DNA from: Lytechinus pictus
Taxonomy: Eukaryota > Echinodermata > Echinoidea > Temnopleuroida > Toxopneustidae
NCBI RefSeq assembly: GCF_037042905.1
Contig: NC_087254.1
Span: 18,160,603-18,224,602 of the forward strand
Direction: 5' to 3'
Length of the DNA: 64,000 nucleotides
Shown: positions 45,301 through 60,300 of the stretch, one piece after another
Layout of the letters: each line of letters begins with the position of its first letter
Numbering within the stretch: position 1 is the stretch's first letter
Made by a program: the position numbers and the translations under genes
Notes under the pieces: model-generated
Database searches by the model: none
What the model was told of the DNA's origin: nothing
Seen by the model: the letters and a program-made list of their open reading frames with translations, nothing else

Positions 45301-48300
45301 ATACACTTATAGAGATATGATGGCAATTCAACAAATACCCCCAACGTGGCCAAAGTTCTTTGACCTTACATGACCTTTGACCTTGATCATGTGACCTGAA
45401 ACTCGCACAGGATGTTCAGTGATACTTGATTAGTCTTATGTCCAAGTTTCAAGAGTCAGATCCATCAACTCTCAAAGTTATGATGGTAATTCAACAGATA
45501 CCCCCAATTCGGCCAAAGTTCATTGACCTTGTGGCCAAAGTTCATTGACCTTTGACCTTGGTCATGTGACCTAAAATGTGCACAGGATGTTCAGTGATAC
45601 TTGATTACTCTTATGTCTTATGTTTAAGTTTTATGAAATAGACCAACACACTTTCAAATTTATGGCTGTAATTCAACAAATACCCCAATTTGGCCAAAGT
45701 TCATTGACCCTAAATGACCTTTGACCTTGATCATGTGACCTGAAACTTGCACAGGATGTTCAGTAATACTTGATTACTATTATGTCCAAGTTACATGAAT
45801 CAGATCCATAAACTTTCAAAGTTATGATGGTAATTCAACAGATACCCCCAATTCGGCCAAAGTTCATTGACCCTAAATGACCTTTAACCTTGATCATGTG
45901 ACGTGAAATTCATGCAGGATGTTCAGTGATACTTGATTAACCTTATGTATAAGTTTCATGAACTAGGTCCATATATTTTCTAAGTTATGATGATATTTCA
46001 AAAACTTAACCTTAGGTTAAGATTTTGATGTTGATTCCCCCAACATGGTCTAAGTTCATTGACCCTAAATGACCTTTCTTTGACCTTGGTCATGTGACAT
46101 GAAACTCAGGCAGGATGTTCAGTAATACTTGATTAACCTTATGGCCAAGTTTCATGAACTAGGTCCATATACTTTCTAAGTTATGCTGTCATTTCAAAAA
46201 CTTAACCTCAGGTTAAGATTTGGTGTTGACGCCGCCGCCGTCGGAAAAGCGGCGCCTATAGTCTCACTCTGCTATGCAGGTGAGACAAAAATGTATCACA
46301 TTCCAGGAAAATAGGAATTTTACAAGCTCTTTCCATTAAAAATATTTCACCTATTAAACTGAATAGCTCTGTTTTGAGATCACACTCAAATCTGAACACA
46401 TCAGAATATGATATCCCCGAATGATTTCTGAGATTATAATCAACATGCGATCTCTAACAGCTGGAGGTGGAAAATATGAGTCACACATGTATGTTCTTGA
46501 CTCAAAGTGTTACTTCACATAATTTCAGATCTACACAACTTAATTTGAAGATTACTTTGCTGATTCCCAACCTTGTATTGCAAATAGTGCAAGCTTAAAA
46601 AATTCTAAAGAAACAAGATCAAAGTCAAAATTGAGGAATAGAGAAAAAAAAAAAATTATCAATATTCTCACTGGTCAATTAAAACATCAGTTTTCCTTGA
46701 ATAACTAAAATGAAAAGAGTAATGTTAAAGTTGGCTTACCGTCAAACTAAAGATAACTTCCTTCCACTTTTTATTCCCAAATAATCTCTTCTTCAGGGCT
46801 TTAACAGCATCTTTGGCACTGTAAGAAACAAGAATACTACATGTAGCTTGATTTTTATCACTTTTTTCTGACAATTAAAAAGAGTATTCTCTGCTCAAGA
46901 TCTTCCTAATGGCAAAGCATACTGATGTTTAATGGAGCTTTTTCTTGGCTCATCTCATTCAAGGAGACAAATACATGTACAACTAAAATCACATGAACCT
47001 TGGCTCCAGAAAATATTTGGATAAAGACAGAGGGATAGTGTCAGACCTGCCAACCTCTGGGAAAGAAAAATTATTTTCTGTGATAAAAAGAGTGTATTTT
47101 TTCCCCAAAAAAAGTGTATTTCATAATAAATGCGTGGCGCACTCGCTCGTCACGGCGCTCAAGCTTCATGCAAGCTAAAATGCGCACTGCTCTTGCAGAA
47201 AAAAAAACACATTTAAACATGTGTATAACTCACCCTGGTTTTAACAAAATGATTATAAAAAAAGTTACCTGAAATTACATTGATCTAATAACCATATTTT
47301 TGTGTAAGTTTTATGAAATAGAGACATATAGAGATGATTTTTTTAATACAAATTTACGTATTTTTTAAAGAAAAAACGTACTGCCATATTTTGGTTGCAA
47401 AAACGTACTAAATACGGCAAAAACGTACTAAATACGTCAAAAACGTACTGGTTGGCAGGTCTGTAGTGTGCTCTCATTTTTATCCAAATCCATCCTGACA
47501 AAAGGATGATTAAATTAATTGAAAGGCATATCAGCTAGGAGCATACATGTAATGCCAAAATTTCATCAAAGTCAGAAGCAAAATAGGATTTCCAGAAAAA
47601 TGGCCACCGAAGTATGGATCCATACAAAATAACAATGTTGAAAATGGTATACGGACACATACTTGGTTTTGACAGATTTTTGAAGCACAGGTTCGCTCAT
47701 GGTTTTTGTTTTCACCTGTGATTCAGCTTACAATTATAATCCTTTAAAATCAAATTCCATAGAAGTAAACACAAGTAAATTTAATGTCTGATAAAAAATA
47801 TTGATGAAGTACATGTATATGATAAAATATATAACATAAATTTGCTGTTCTCAATTCTCAGAAAAGATGTCATATTACATGAAACCTGGTAGATTACCTC
47901 ATTTGGCATTCCACACTGGTACTCCCTCCCACACCAAAAGATAATCAAGTTACAATGAAGTTAATGTATAGGGGACCATTTGACATTAGTTAAAGAGCAT
48001 TAGTGGAAGGGCCGTGGTGTAGTGGTTCTGACTCTCGCCTTGTAAACAGAGGGTCGTGTATTCGAATCCCACCGCGGTCTAGCGTCCTTTGGCAAGGCGT
48101 TAATCCACACTTTGCCACTCTCGACCCAGGTGCTAAATGGGTACCCGGTAGGATGCGAAAGATATTGTATGTTTGAATTTGCCAGCGCCACAATGAGGCT
48201 GCGATGAATGCAAGGAATGCTCCCCAGGGAGTGGAAATTGTGCACTTTTCGTGCGGGATTGAAATGAATCCAATGACCGGGGTAATAATATGCTGTAACG

Positions 48301-51300
48301 CACTTTGAGCCATTCTGGGAAAAGCGCTTTATAAAAATTGGCTTTTATTATGGCTATTATTATTAGTTACCAGTAGGAGTGAGCTACATGTATAAAGGGG
48401 TGATTTTTTTGTTTTACTGTGCCAACAGTCTTTTTGTATTCCTTTTACCTTATCTCAACATGAAATGATAATAATTTTTGTCTCGGGTACGAGAAAAAAG
48501 TGTGCCGGGCCAAAATCCAAAATAGCCACCAAAATCCAAAAAAGAGTTTTGGCCACAACTTCTTTATTTGGTGGTCTTTTTCTCTGGTTTTGGTGTCTAT
48601 TTGGTGGCCCGGCACACTTTTTTCTCGGACCCGAGACAAAAAATATTGTCATTTCATGTTGAGATACATTACAAGGAATATATAAAAACTGTTTGCATAT
48701 TAAATTGACAAAAAAAGTATTTTTGACCCATGTATAGCCCACTCCTATCACCAGGCAAAAATACTATGACAGTTTAGATGTAATGTCAGTTTGAGCTACC
48801 ATGATGAAACATCAGTTACCAATAGTAATACTCCATAATATTGATATATCGATATTCCCAACTTATCACACCCAAGTGCAGATTATGCATAGTTCAACAC
48901 ATGTATGTCACATATATCAGCCAGGATTACCAAGGAGAATCTTTGACCAATAAACCATGGCACAAAAAAAATGTTCACACCACTTTTACACAAATATTTG
49001 ATTTTTTTCAATGTGAATTCATGATAGACATTCACTTCATGAAATTATGACACCCCTTCCCATTTTTTTTTTTACATCTACAGCTGTAAACATCTGTTTT
49101 TATCTGTACAAAAATCCAGTCCAATGTGATTTCTTCAAACATTATAATGGACATGTGTAACATTTAGCAGAAAACTCTAGATATATATGGCTGAATATAC
49201 ATAATTAAATATTTCATATTGGCCAGATAAAAAAAAACATGATATGCCGATATATCATTACCAATTGTCAATTAATTTTCACATCATTCATGTCCAAGTC
49301 TTTATGTTTCTATTAAAGTGTTTAAAACGTTTGATTTTGAATGCTTTTTAATATATGTTAACAGGCAGTCATGGATAAACGGTGGGGAGGGGGAAAATTG
49401 TTTCCAAACTTGAAATATCCTTCTTCAAATAGTTTACTTACCCTTCTTCTGTTTCATTGATGATATCCGTTATCTCCATGATAAGCCCCCAGTCTTCTGA
49501 TGCCTGGCTTTCATTGGTTGCCCTCTCTACACATATCAAAACAAAATAAAATGATAACAGACTATCATCACTCAATAGTCAATACACTGCATTGTATCAT
49601 ACTGGCACAAGTTATGACAATTTTTCACCATTCTTCAAATTTCACTAGCAAGATTTAAAAGAATACTTGAATAGACTTTTAAGTTAGATAAATTGTGCAC
49701 TTAGATCACACTAAAGAAATACGGCCGTTTTGTTTGGTACAAACAATCCTCAAAATAAAAAAAGATGTCTAACTTAACTACTACTTACTTGATTTATATT
49801 CCCCCAAAATGAAACCTATTGTGTAATTATGATGCCTATTTGCCATTAATTTGTATTTCGATCTTAATTAGAGTCTTACTCGTCTGTTCGTGCTAAGATA
49901 ATTTATGCCAATGAATTCATGAATGGAATTCGTCATCCATCGCGCATGGGCCGCACTGTGCTTTAATCAAACCAGAAAATTATGACGCGTTTAACGAAAA
50001 ATAAACCTTGCTTTCATTAACAATATTAATATCATGACCATAGAACATTATTCAATCGAAAAATTTTTAGCAATAATTTGCATATGATAATCATTAATAT
50101 GAATTTAGAGTTTGATGTGAAACATTTGCATTTCGTTTCAATTTTTAATGACGGACATCACATCACGATTGACGTGAGTGAGTGCACTTACATGTACATC
50201 CTAAAAAAAATTATCATGTCAGGATCGATTCTCGAACATTGTCAATATGCATAATTTCCTCTTCTCACAATAACATCACCATATAATACCATTTTACATG
50301 ACAAAACAGAGAAAATTACGTTTGATATTTGAAGCTTGATTGTGCCCAACTTTGAGCTCCGAATTCATGAAAGGAAAATATCTCATACATTATCAATCAC
50401 GCATGTGCACAGTACATGTACTTAACTTGGAGAGACATCGACGTCTAGAGATGTAATACAAGTGGAGCGCCTCTGGCAGTCTCACCTGCATTACGCAACA
50501 GCAGCACTGACTTTGAAAACTACTATAAAATAATTATTCACAAAAACACCATTCATATAATGATACAATACTACGTGGGCGCGTCGTGGTCTAGTGGTTC
50601 TGACTCTCGCCTTTCAAACAGAGGGTCGTGGGTTCGAATCCTAGCCATGGCATGTTTTCCTTTAGCAAGAAATTTATCCATAATGTGCTGCACTCGACCC
50701 AGGTGAGGTGAATGGATACCCGGCAGAAATAATTCCTTGCATGCACTGAGCGCCGGTGATGGTAGCTGGAGCTAAAGCCGGGGTAATAATAGCAAGCGCT
50801 TTGTATCCTCAGGCAAAAAGCGCTACATATAAATCCAGCTATTATTATAATTATGTTCATTGACCCTAAACTTTGAAAGTTATGACAGCAATCCAATAAT
50901 TACCTCTAACATGGCCAAAGTTCATTGACCTTAATGACCTTTGACCTTAATCATGTGACCTGAAACTCGTACAGGATGTTTAGTGATACTTGATTAATCT
51001 TATGTCCAAGTTTTATGAACTAGACCAATACAATTTCAGAGTTATGATGGTAATTCAACAAATACCTCCAACTTGGACAAGGTTCATTGACCCTAAATGA
51101 CCTTTGACCTTGGTTATGTGACTTGGAACTCAGGCAGGATGTTCAGTAATATTTGATTACCCTTATGGCTATATAGGTCAATATAATTTCTAAGTTATGA
51201 TGACATTTCAAAAACTAAACCTTAGGTTAAGATTTTGATATTGACTCCCCCAACATGGTCTAAGTTCATTGACCCTAAATGACCTTTGACCTTGGTCATG

Positions 51301-54300
51301 TGACGAGAAACTCAGGCAGGATGTTAAGTAATACTTGATTAATCTTGTGTCCAAGTTTCATGAACTAGGTCCTTATACTTTCGAAGTTATGCTGTCATTT
51401 CAATATCTTAAAGGACAAGTCCACCCAAACAAAAAGTTGATTTGAAAAAAAGGAGAAAAATCCAATGTCAAGCAAAACACTGTGAAAATTTCATCAAAAT
51501 CGGATGTAAAATAAGAAAGTAATGATATATTAAAAGTTTTGCTTAATTTTACAAAACAGTTATATGCACACATCCTGGTCGGTATGCAAATTGGCAGACT
51601 GATGACTTCACCCACTCACTATTTCTTTTGCATTTTATTATGTGAAATATGAAATATTCTAATTTTCTCCTCCTTGTCAAGTGAAACAAAGATTTATTTC
51701 TCCCTGAACATGTGGAATTACCATTATTTCAACATTTTATGGTTAAGTTAAGTTGGTCCTTATTGTCAAATCTGTAAAAATTGAAATATTGTATTATTCA
51801 AACAATAAAAACAAAAGAAATAGTGAGTGAGGGACATCATCGACTCTCTTGTGCATTTAACTGTTTTGTGAAAAATAAACAAAACTTAAAAATGTCATAA
51901 CTTTCTTATTTTACATCCTATTTCGATGAAATTTGCAGTATTATGTTTGTTTGATTTTCATCTATCGATTCAAATCAATAATTTTCAGGAGTGGACTTGA
52001 CCTTTAACCTTTCGTTAAGATTAATGTTGACGCCGCTGTCAGCAAAGCGGCGCCTATAGACAAAAATAATGACAGTAGGGTCAATCCATGTCGAATCAAC
52101 CAATTGATGCTTGTCACCCGACCCTCTTCGATTTTCTTTAAACTCGCACAAATGTTGCCCCAAGTGTCTGACGGAAAAATCTGAAATATTTTGCCCCAAG
52201 GTCAAATGGTTGCTAAGATACGGCCTCCCATAGCAACCAATGCGCACTAAAAGAATTTATTTCAAATAAAATTGCCTATTTTTGATTGACTACTGCAGCA
52301 AAGTTTGATTGGTTACAGTCTTCATTTTAAGTAAATTGGAAGAACTTTTGGGTCTAAACATGCAGAGTATATAGCGCGGACCTGTCGACCGGATTTGGCA
52401 CACGAGGTCACCGAAAATGGTGTTAAGCGTCCAGGTCAATGTTTTCAGAAGCATGTTTGGAGGCTCATAAATCCGAAATTCAATTAGCTTCGAACCAAAT
52501 ATTATGCACATTTATGGACTTTCATATACTCAACAGAATTACAAAGTATTGACCCAAGAGTGTCCGTCGTTTTCTTGTAGGGCGCCCTCAAAGTTGGATT
52601 TTTTTCAAAAGATGCCAAGTTCAAGGTCACTGATCACCTCCCGTCCCATCGAGGAGGGGGACCAATTTGTGTGTTCTGATAGACATTTACCCATATTTTC
52701 GCCCCCAGGCCAGTCAATATTGCTTTTATTAAAGGAGAATGAAACCCTTGAAACCAGCTGAATCCATATCAAAGAGAAAAATCAAAGAAACATATTGTTG
52801 AAAGTTTGAGGAAGATTGAATGAATAATAAGAAAGTTATGAGCATTTGAATATTGAGATCACTAATGCCATGTAGATCCTCCAGTTGGCAATGCGACCAA
52901 GATCTGTGAGGTCACACACGTACTACTCCCTCATTACTTTAGTACTTATTTCACTTATATTCTCACTTTTATAGAGTCTATCACAAGGTGAGGTGTTCTC
53001 TTTATGAGAGGACAAGTACAGAGGTTTCACAACATTATATCATTGATGAATCATTTGTCATATGATTAGAATGAGCAAAAAGAGATGTTTTGGGGTATAT
53101 TTTCAGTGTCCAAAAGGGGAGAGTTGTTCATCTGTGACATCATAGATCTTGGTCGCATTGCCAATGGGAGGATCTCCATAGCATTAGTGATCTCGACATT
53201 CAAATGCTCATAACTCTTCTCTTGCTAGTCCTATTTTACTCAAACTTTTGTTGATCTTATTTTTTGATTTTTCTGCTTTCGCAAAAGCTAACTTGCTCCA
53301 AGAGTTTCATTCTCCTTTAACCAAATCAGACATCTAGAGCAAAAATTGTCAATATTGAGATATTGAGTTTAATAATGGGATTCTATTTTGTTACATGTAT
53401 GTTAGGGAGACTGGGCCTCTGAACTTTACCATTGTGACGTAATTGAAATGACGCGTCCCTGGCCTGGGGACGCAGTATCTAGCATTGTCTCAACTTGATT
53501 AACATTGTGACATAATAGCACTGCGTGGTCCAAGGACGCATACCAAAACGCGTAGAATACCCGGATGTTAGCTCTGCCTTATTGCCCGCTACATTTCCAC
53601 CCATTTTCTCATTGACTTTCATGAGCGGGCAATAAATTGGGCCCGTGGATAAACAATTGGAAATTTATTGATCGGCCATTTGATCCCAGTCTTAAGCAGG
53701 CAACAATGTATCAAAGTTGCCCTGCTCAGATGTCTGATACGGTTAATAATAAATCGTAATTATTTAACATCCAATAATCATTCACATCGTATTTATTTCG
53801 ATCGCACGCTCTGCACTTGTGTCTAAAATTAACAAGTGGAGCGCCTCTGGCAGTCTCACCTGCATTACGCGATTCAATATAGCAGCATTGCTGACAACTA
53901 TAAAATAATTATTCACAAAAAACACCATTCATATAATGATACAATACTACGTTCATTGACCCTAAATGACATTTGACCTTGATAATTTGTATAACTTGTC
54001 AGTGATACTTGATTACCCTTATGAGTTATGACCACATTTCATAAACTATATCCATAAACTTTGAAAGTTATGACAGCAATTTAATAATTACCTCTAACAT
54101 GGCCAAAGTTCATTGACCTTAAATGACCTTTGACTTTGGTCATGTGACCTGAAAATCGAACAAGATTTCAGTGAATCAAATCGCGGCATTGGATTCTTAA
54201 AGGAAAATTAAACCTTTGAAACAAGAAAACCTGTGATGAAACAGAAAAATCAAAGAAACAGATCAACAAAAGTTTGAGAAAAATTGAATAAATAATAAGA

Positions 54301-57300
54301 AAGTTATGAGCATTTGGTTAGCGATGCCGTTTTGAAGAACTATTCATAGATAAAACTTATTATTTCACCAATACTAAAATTTATAACATGATTATAAAAA
54401 ATTAGCAGTATTATAATTATTTATAATCACGTAATAAATTTTAGTATTTGTGAAATAATAATTTTTATCTATAAATTGTTCCTCAAAACGCATCGCTAAC
54501 TGGATGTACGTCATACATAAGCGGTTCAAGGGTCGACCCTATTGTATTTGCGTTGTGTACATTTGGATCGAGGGATCTACACGACATCGGTCTGGTAAGA
54601 AACCTTCATTTTTTAACATTTTAATTGACAATTTTTTTAAACCTTCCTACGCATTAGGCGTAGGAAGGTGTAGAGATTCATAATCATAAAATCACAACTA
54701 TTTACGTGATTTTAATAATTATTAAAAGATGGATTTCCTAGGGTAATCCACCTTTGTTTACATGCGTCTCTTATTTGTTATAATTTCTTATAATATATAC
54801 ATATATGAAGCACTCATCATTCAATGAACAAGGTTATGATCATCAGCGTTCTCGCCAGGATTTTTCTTACGCGTGTCGGAAACCCGCCGAATCGGCGGTG
54901 GCCAAATTTGCATGTGATGTTTTGATTTTCACATGCGCTGCGCTTTGATCCGAACCAAAGTCAAGTTTCATTGCCGATCCGCGAAGTTCAATAGATGATG
55001 TAATGCTGTTTTAATCGGCGGCGGACACCAACCTAAAACTGATATCGGCGAAAATATTGGAATGTTAAGTTGTTATTTATCTCAAAATTTAGGGGTCTTT
55101 TTTTTGTCTGGATATGTTTTAAACTGTTTTGAGGTGTTAATGAGTTAAAATATATTTCATATGCCTTTCGTTATGGACTCCCATTCTCCGAGAAGAAATA
55201 TATATCACGCATTATTCGTAAATTTCTTACAACGGCGGAAAAGAAAATAAAACAAAATAGAAGTCACAAACATCTCAGATTAATGAGCGATCGATTTGGG
55301 AATGTTTTAAAATTGTTTTTGAGGTCCTAACGAAATGAAATATATTTATATACCTTTCGCTATGACCTCTCTAAGAAATATTAATGATGCACTATTTTGA
55401 CAACGGCGGGAAGGATTATAAAACAGAATAGAAGTCACAAACATCTCAGATTAATGAAGGATATATCAGGACATTTTAACATTGTTTTGAGGTGTTAATG
55501 AGTTAAATATATTTGATATACCTTTCGTTACGGACTCCCGTTCTCCGAGAAGAAATATAAATCACGCATTATTCTTTAATTTCTTACAACGGCGGAAAAG
55601 AAAATAAAACAAAATAGAAGTCATAAACATCTCAGATTAATGACCGATCGATTTGGCAATGTTTTTTAATTGTTTTTGAGGTCCTAACGAGTTGAAATAA
55701 ATTTATATATCTTTCGCTATGACCTCTCTACGAAATGCACTATTCTGACAACGGTGGAAAGGATTATAAAACAGAATAGAAGTCAGATTAATGAACGATA
55801 TATCAGGACATTTTAACATTGTTTTGAAGTGTTAATGAGTTAAAATATTTTTAATATACCTTTCGTTACGGACACCCGCTCTTCGAGAAGAAATATAAAT
55901 CACGCATTATTCTTTAATTTCTTACAACGGCGGAAAAGAAAATAAAACAAAATAGAAGTCATAAACATCTCAGATTAATGACCGATCGATTTGGGAATGT
56001 TTTAAAATTGTTTTTGAGGTCCTAACGAGTTGAAATAAATTTATATACCTTTCGCTATGACCTCTCTACGAAATGCACTATTCTGACAACGGTGGAAAGG
56101 ATTATAAAACAGAATAGAAGTCACAAACATCTCAGATTAATTAACGATATATCAGGACATTTTAACATTGTTTTGAAGTGTTAATGAGTTAAAATATATT
56201 TGATATACCTTTCGTTATGGACACCCGCTCTTCGAGAAGAAATATAAATCACGCATTATTCTTTAATTTCTTACAACGGCGGAAAATAAAATAAAACAAA
56301 ATAGAAGTCATAAACATCTCAGATTAATGAACGATCGATTTGGGAATGTTTTTAAATTGTTTTTGAGGTCCTAACGAGTTGAAATAAATTTATATACCTT
56401 TCGCTATGACCTCTCTAAGAAATGCACTATTCTGACAACGGTGGAAAGGATTATAAAACAGAATAAAAGTCAGATTAATGAACGATATATCAGGGCATTT
56501 TAACATTGTTTTGAAGTGTTAATGAGTTAAAATATTTTTAATATACCTTTCGTTACGGACTCCCCTTCTCCGAGAAGAAATATAAATCACGCATTATTCT
56601 TAAACTTCTTACAATGACGGAAAAGTAAATAAAACAAAATAGAAGTCACAAACATCTCAGATTAATGAACGATCGATTTCGGAATGTTTTTAAATTGTTT
56701 TTGAGGTCCTAACTAGTTGAAATATATTTATATACCTTTCGCTATGAACTCTCTAAAAAATGCACTATTCTGACAAGTGACAACGGTGGAAAGGATTATA
56801 AAACAGAATAGAAGTCACAAACATCTCAGATTAATTGACGATCTATCAGGACATTTTTAACATTGTTTTGAGGTGTTAATGAGTTAAAATATATTTGATA
56901 TACCTTTCGTTACGGACTCCCGTTCTCCGAGAAGAAATATAAATCATGCATTATTCTTAAAGATCCAGACCGGACCCGAAAATGAAATTGATAAATTATA
57001 TACCAATCGAAAGCTTTTAAGCTACTAAATACACCAAGGTATGCTTTATGCATTTTCACCGCTTCCCAGCTGAGTATTTTGCTTAAGAATATTCCAATTA
57101 TCGGGTTTCGAACCCGCTTAGAAAATATGCTTTATTGTGCTTTTCACCTGCCTCGAGACCGTGACGTCACGTTGTGTAAGAAGCGTCGTGATTCCATAGG
57201 TTTGTACACAGAAAAACTGGGTGATTTTTTTGCTTTCCAGATAACGCATTTCATTCTCTTCACTTCTATCACAGAGGGATATCACATATATTTTTACCCA

Positions 57301-60300
57301 CAAGCTTGAATTTATGAAATCTGCAGTTTTGAACTAGTTTTTGCCATATTTTATTTCCTGCTTATTTGGCGCAGATTTCAATTCTATCTGCATTTAGATT
57401 ATGTATAACAACTTTTCCTGACATAGCAATTTAGGCCCAATAAGAGCCAAACAAAGAAATCACAAAAAAGGTAGTTAATAGTTGTAGGTTTACAACAATT
57501 TGAACAGTGAATAATTTTGAGTGCCATTTTCATCCGAAAACGAAAAAAAAAATGGATTCATAACATGGAAATGGAAGAAAATACCCAATGCTTTTGTACA
57601 CAAACCTATGGAATCACAACCCTCCTGACACAACGTGACGTCATCATTTCCAGGCGACGTGGGGGTGCTCAATCGAAGCGTACTTTGGAGGAGCAGTTTC
57701 TTTGATTTTTATTTAATATTTTTAACTATTGGAAGGAGATATATGTAATATTTTTGGTATATTCGTATTGTATGAATCATTACCTTTATTTTGATATATG
57801 ATTGTTTTTACACCGGTCAGGGTCTTTAAATTTCTTACAACGGCGGAAAAGAAAATAAAACAAAATAGAAGTCATAAACATTTCAGATTAATGAACGATC
57901 AATTTGGGAATGTTTTAAAATTGTTTTTGAGGTCCTAACGAGTTGAAATATATTTATATACCTTTCGCTATGAACTCTCTAAGAAATGCACTATTCTGAC
58001 AAGTGACAACGGTGGAAAGGATTATAAAACAGAATAGAAGTCACAAACATCTCAGATTAATTGACGATCTATCAGGACATTTTTAACATTGTTTTGAGGT
58101 GTTAATGAGTTAAAATATATTTGATATACCTTTCGTTACGGACTCCCGTTCTCCGAGAAGAAATATAAATCATGCATTATTCTTAAATTTCTTACAACGG
58201 CGAAAAAGAAAATAAGACAAAATAGAAGTCACAAACATCTCAGATTAATGAATGATCGATCTGGAAATGTTTTTAAATTGTTTTTGAGGTCCTAACGAGT
58301 TAAAATATATTTATATACCTTTCGCTATATGAACTCTCTAAGAAATATAAATGACACATTCTGACAACAGCGGAAATGTAAATAAAATAGAACAGAATTC
58401 ACAAACATATCACTAAACAGATCACTTGGATTGTGAAGCGTCTCGGCTTGATAGGGAGGTATAAACCGGGATATAAATGATAGTCTTTAATAAAATTGTT
58501 GATGATTCATAATATATTTGTAAAGAGTTTTGATGTGATAACGACATGATTTATGATATAAAATCATTCTTCGAAAACCAAAATGAAGCTCACAGCCAAA
58601 GCAAGTGATACCTCCTTCGACATAAGGTACATTACGTAATACCTTGGATGACCAAGCTGGGCCAAGTCTGTCATCAAGACACTCGACAACATATATTGAG
58701 ATAATCTGTCGAGATTTGCTGAACCATTAAATCAGGTAAACATGAGATAAAAATCGTTTCTCTTGGGACTCATTTGGGCAGCCACTGAGGTGATTTTAAA
58801 ACATGAGCCACGCGAGCAATTGCCTTGGGTGGTGATGGACATTTCATTGACTTCTTTTTTAATCAGCGACTTTACAAATAAAAAATAATAATACATATTC
58901 TAATAACTTTTTAAATCTTTGATGGATTTTCCTCAAACTTTCACCAATATTTATCTCTTTTTTTCTCCTATCTGTACAATAAACTTTTTGTCAGGGTGAA
59001 CTCCCCCTTTAATGTTTGGTCACTTGGAAATGAAACCTACGTATCATGAACGTGTTTTCAGTTGGGAAAATTTGGAAATTGCAAAATCACTTATCGTTTA
59101 TTTCTACCATGTTTATTTTTTAAAGAAAATTGAGACTTCGAAAAAGTGTTTTTGACCATTTTCATCATTTTGCAATTAAAATTCCCTTTAGAAAGATGTT
59201 GCAAAGTCTTAATGATATTTCTGATCTGTACGATGCAGGATCTAGGGGCGGGGGAGTTTTTTTTTTGTATGGTAGTTTTTATTTGACAACTTCAGTTCAT
59301 ATACAAAATAAAATACATATAAGAAATAGAAGTTTGATGTCTTTACAAATTGATAAATACCTTGACAACTCATAAATTTAACACCATTTTTTCCCCTTTA
59401 GTGTAACAATAAAACACAATGTCAGACATCTTCTAATACATAATTATAAATAACATTGATGATGATTATAATATGCATTAAGAATAAAAACTTCTACAAT
59501 AAATTCAACATATTGATTTTTTCCAGTGTCAAATATCAACATAAAAAAGAGATTTTCCAAATACACATTGGCATGACATATCGATTAGAAATACCTAAAA
59601 AATATATTTTTAGATATTTCTAATCGATGTGTCGATCATGCGGTCTCATGCCACCCCCCCCCCCCCCCGCCACTAGATTATTAATCAATAGAATCAATCA
59701 ATACACACATGTAAAAAACAATACAAGAAATTATAGTCTGTTTTAGATGAAAGAATGAAAAATAAACGTTAAAAACAAGCAATTAGCCGTCAAACAAATA
59801 ACATTAACTTTACATCTCGCTCCCGCGCCCGGGATCTTGTTTTTCTCCTTTGACAAAATCATGCACACACGTGTCGCCATAAGCCCCATTTCCAGCAAGC
59901 TAGCCAAGTAACTTGTGACATGACAGCAGATGACATGAGAAATTGAGAATGAACGTTAAGAATATTACTTAGAAAGTAATTAGCGGGAAAATTATGAGGA
60001 ACAATTCATTTTATGATAAAAATTTCTTGAAAACTATCGGAAAACGGTATCAACTATCATGTAAAAATGAAAGGCTACGTCGGACCCAGGTCGCACCGCG
60101 GACAATTCAGTTCTAACATACATTGTAGCATGCACGTCCGGCTCAGCTAGGCGCGCTGGCAACGCTAGTGTGGCTGCTCAGGCTTGGCTGGCTGGCTCGC
60201 CGGCCGGCTGGAAGTGGAAATGCGCCAGTTTCTACGCATGGATATTTTCCGGTCATCAATAATAACATCGTAGTTTGTCTGTTGCTGAAATGATTCTGAA

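Larger units (their letters stand above)
50453..52062 (+). mobile_element. Family A element, copy 2, interrupted twice
   Basis: Start ACAAGTGGAGCGCCTCTGGC at 50459; end GACGCCGCTGTCAGCAAAGC then GGCGCCTATAG. A SINE (50577-50854) and a TTAA MITE (51412-52003) sit inside it. The uninterrupted equivalents at 53940 and 46200 show the original joins. Confidence 0.8.

Noticed and set aside
45158..46288. CRISPR-like array
   Set aside because: The repeats are contiguous 165-bp units with no spacers, in a eukaryotic intron.
50577..50650. Possible tRNA gene (A and B boxes present)
   Set aside because: The cloverleaf cannot be completed, and the same head with a long shared body and tail occurs at 31461-31730, so it is a SINE.
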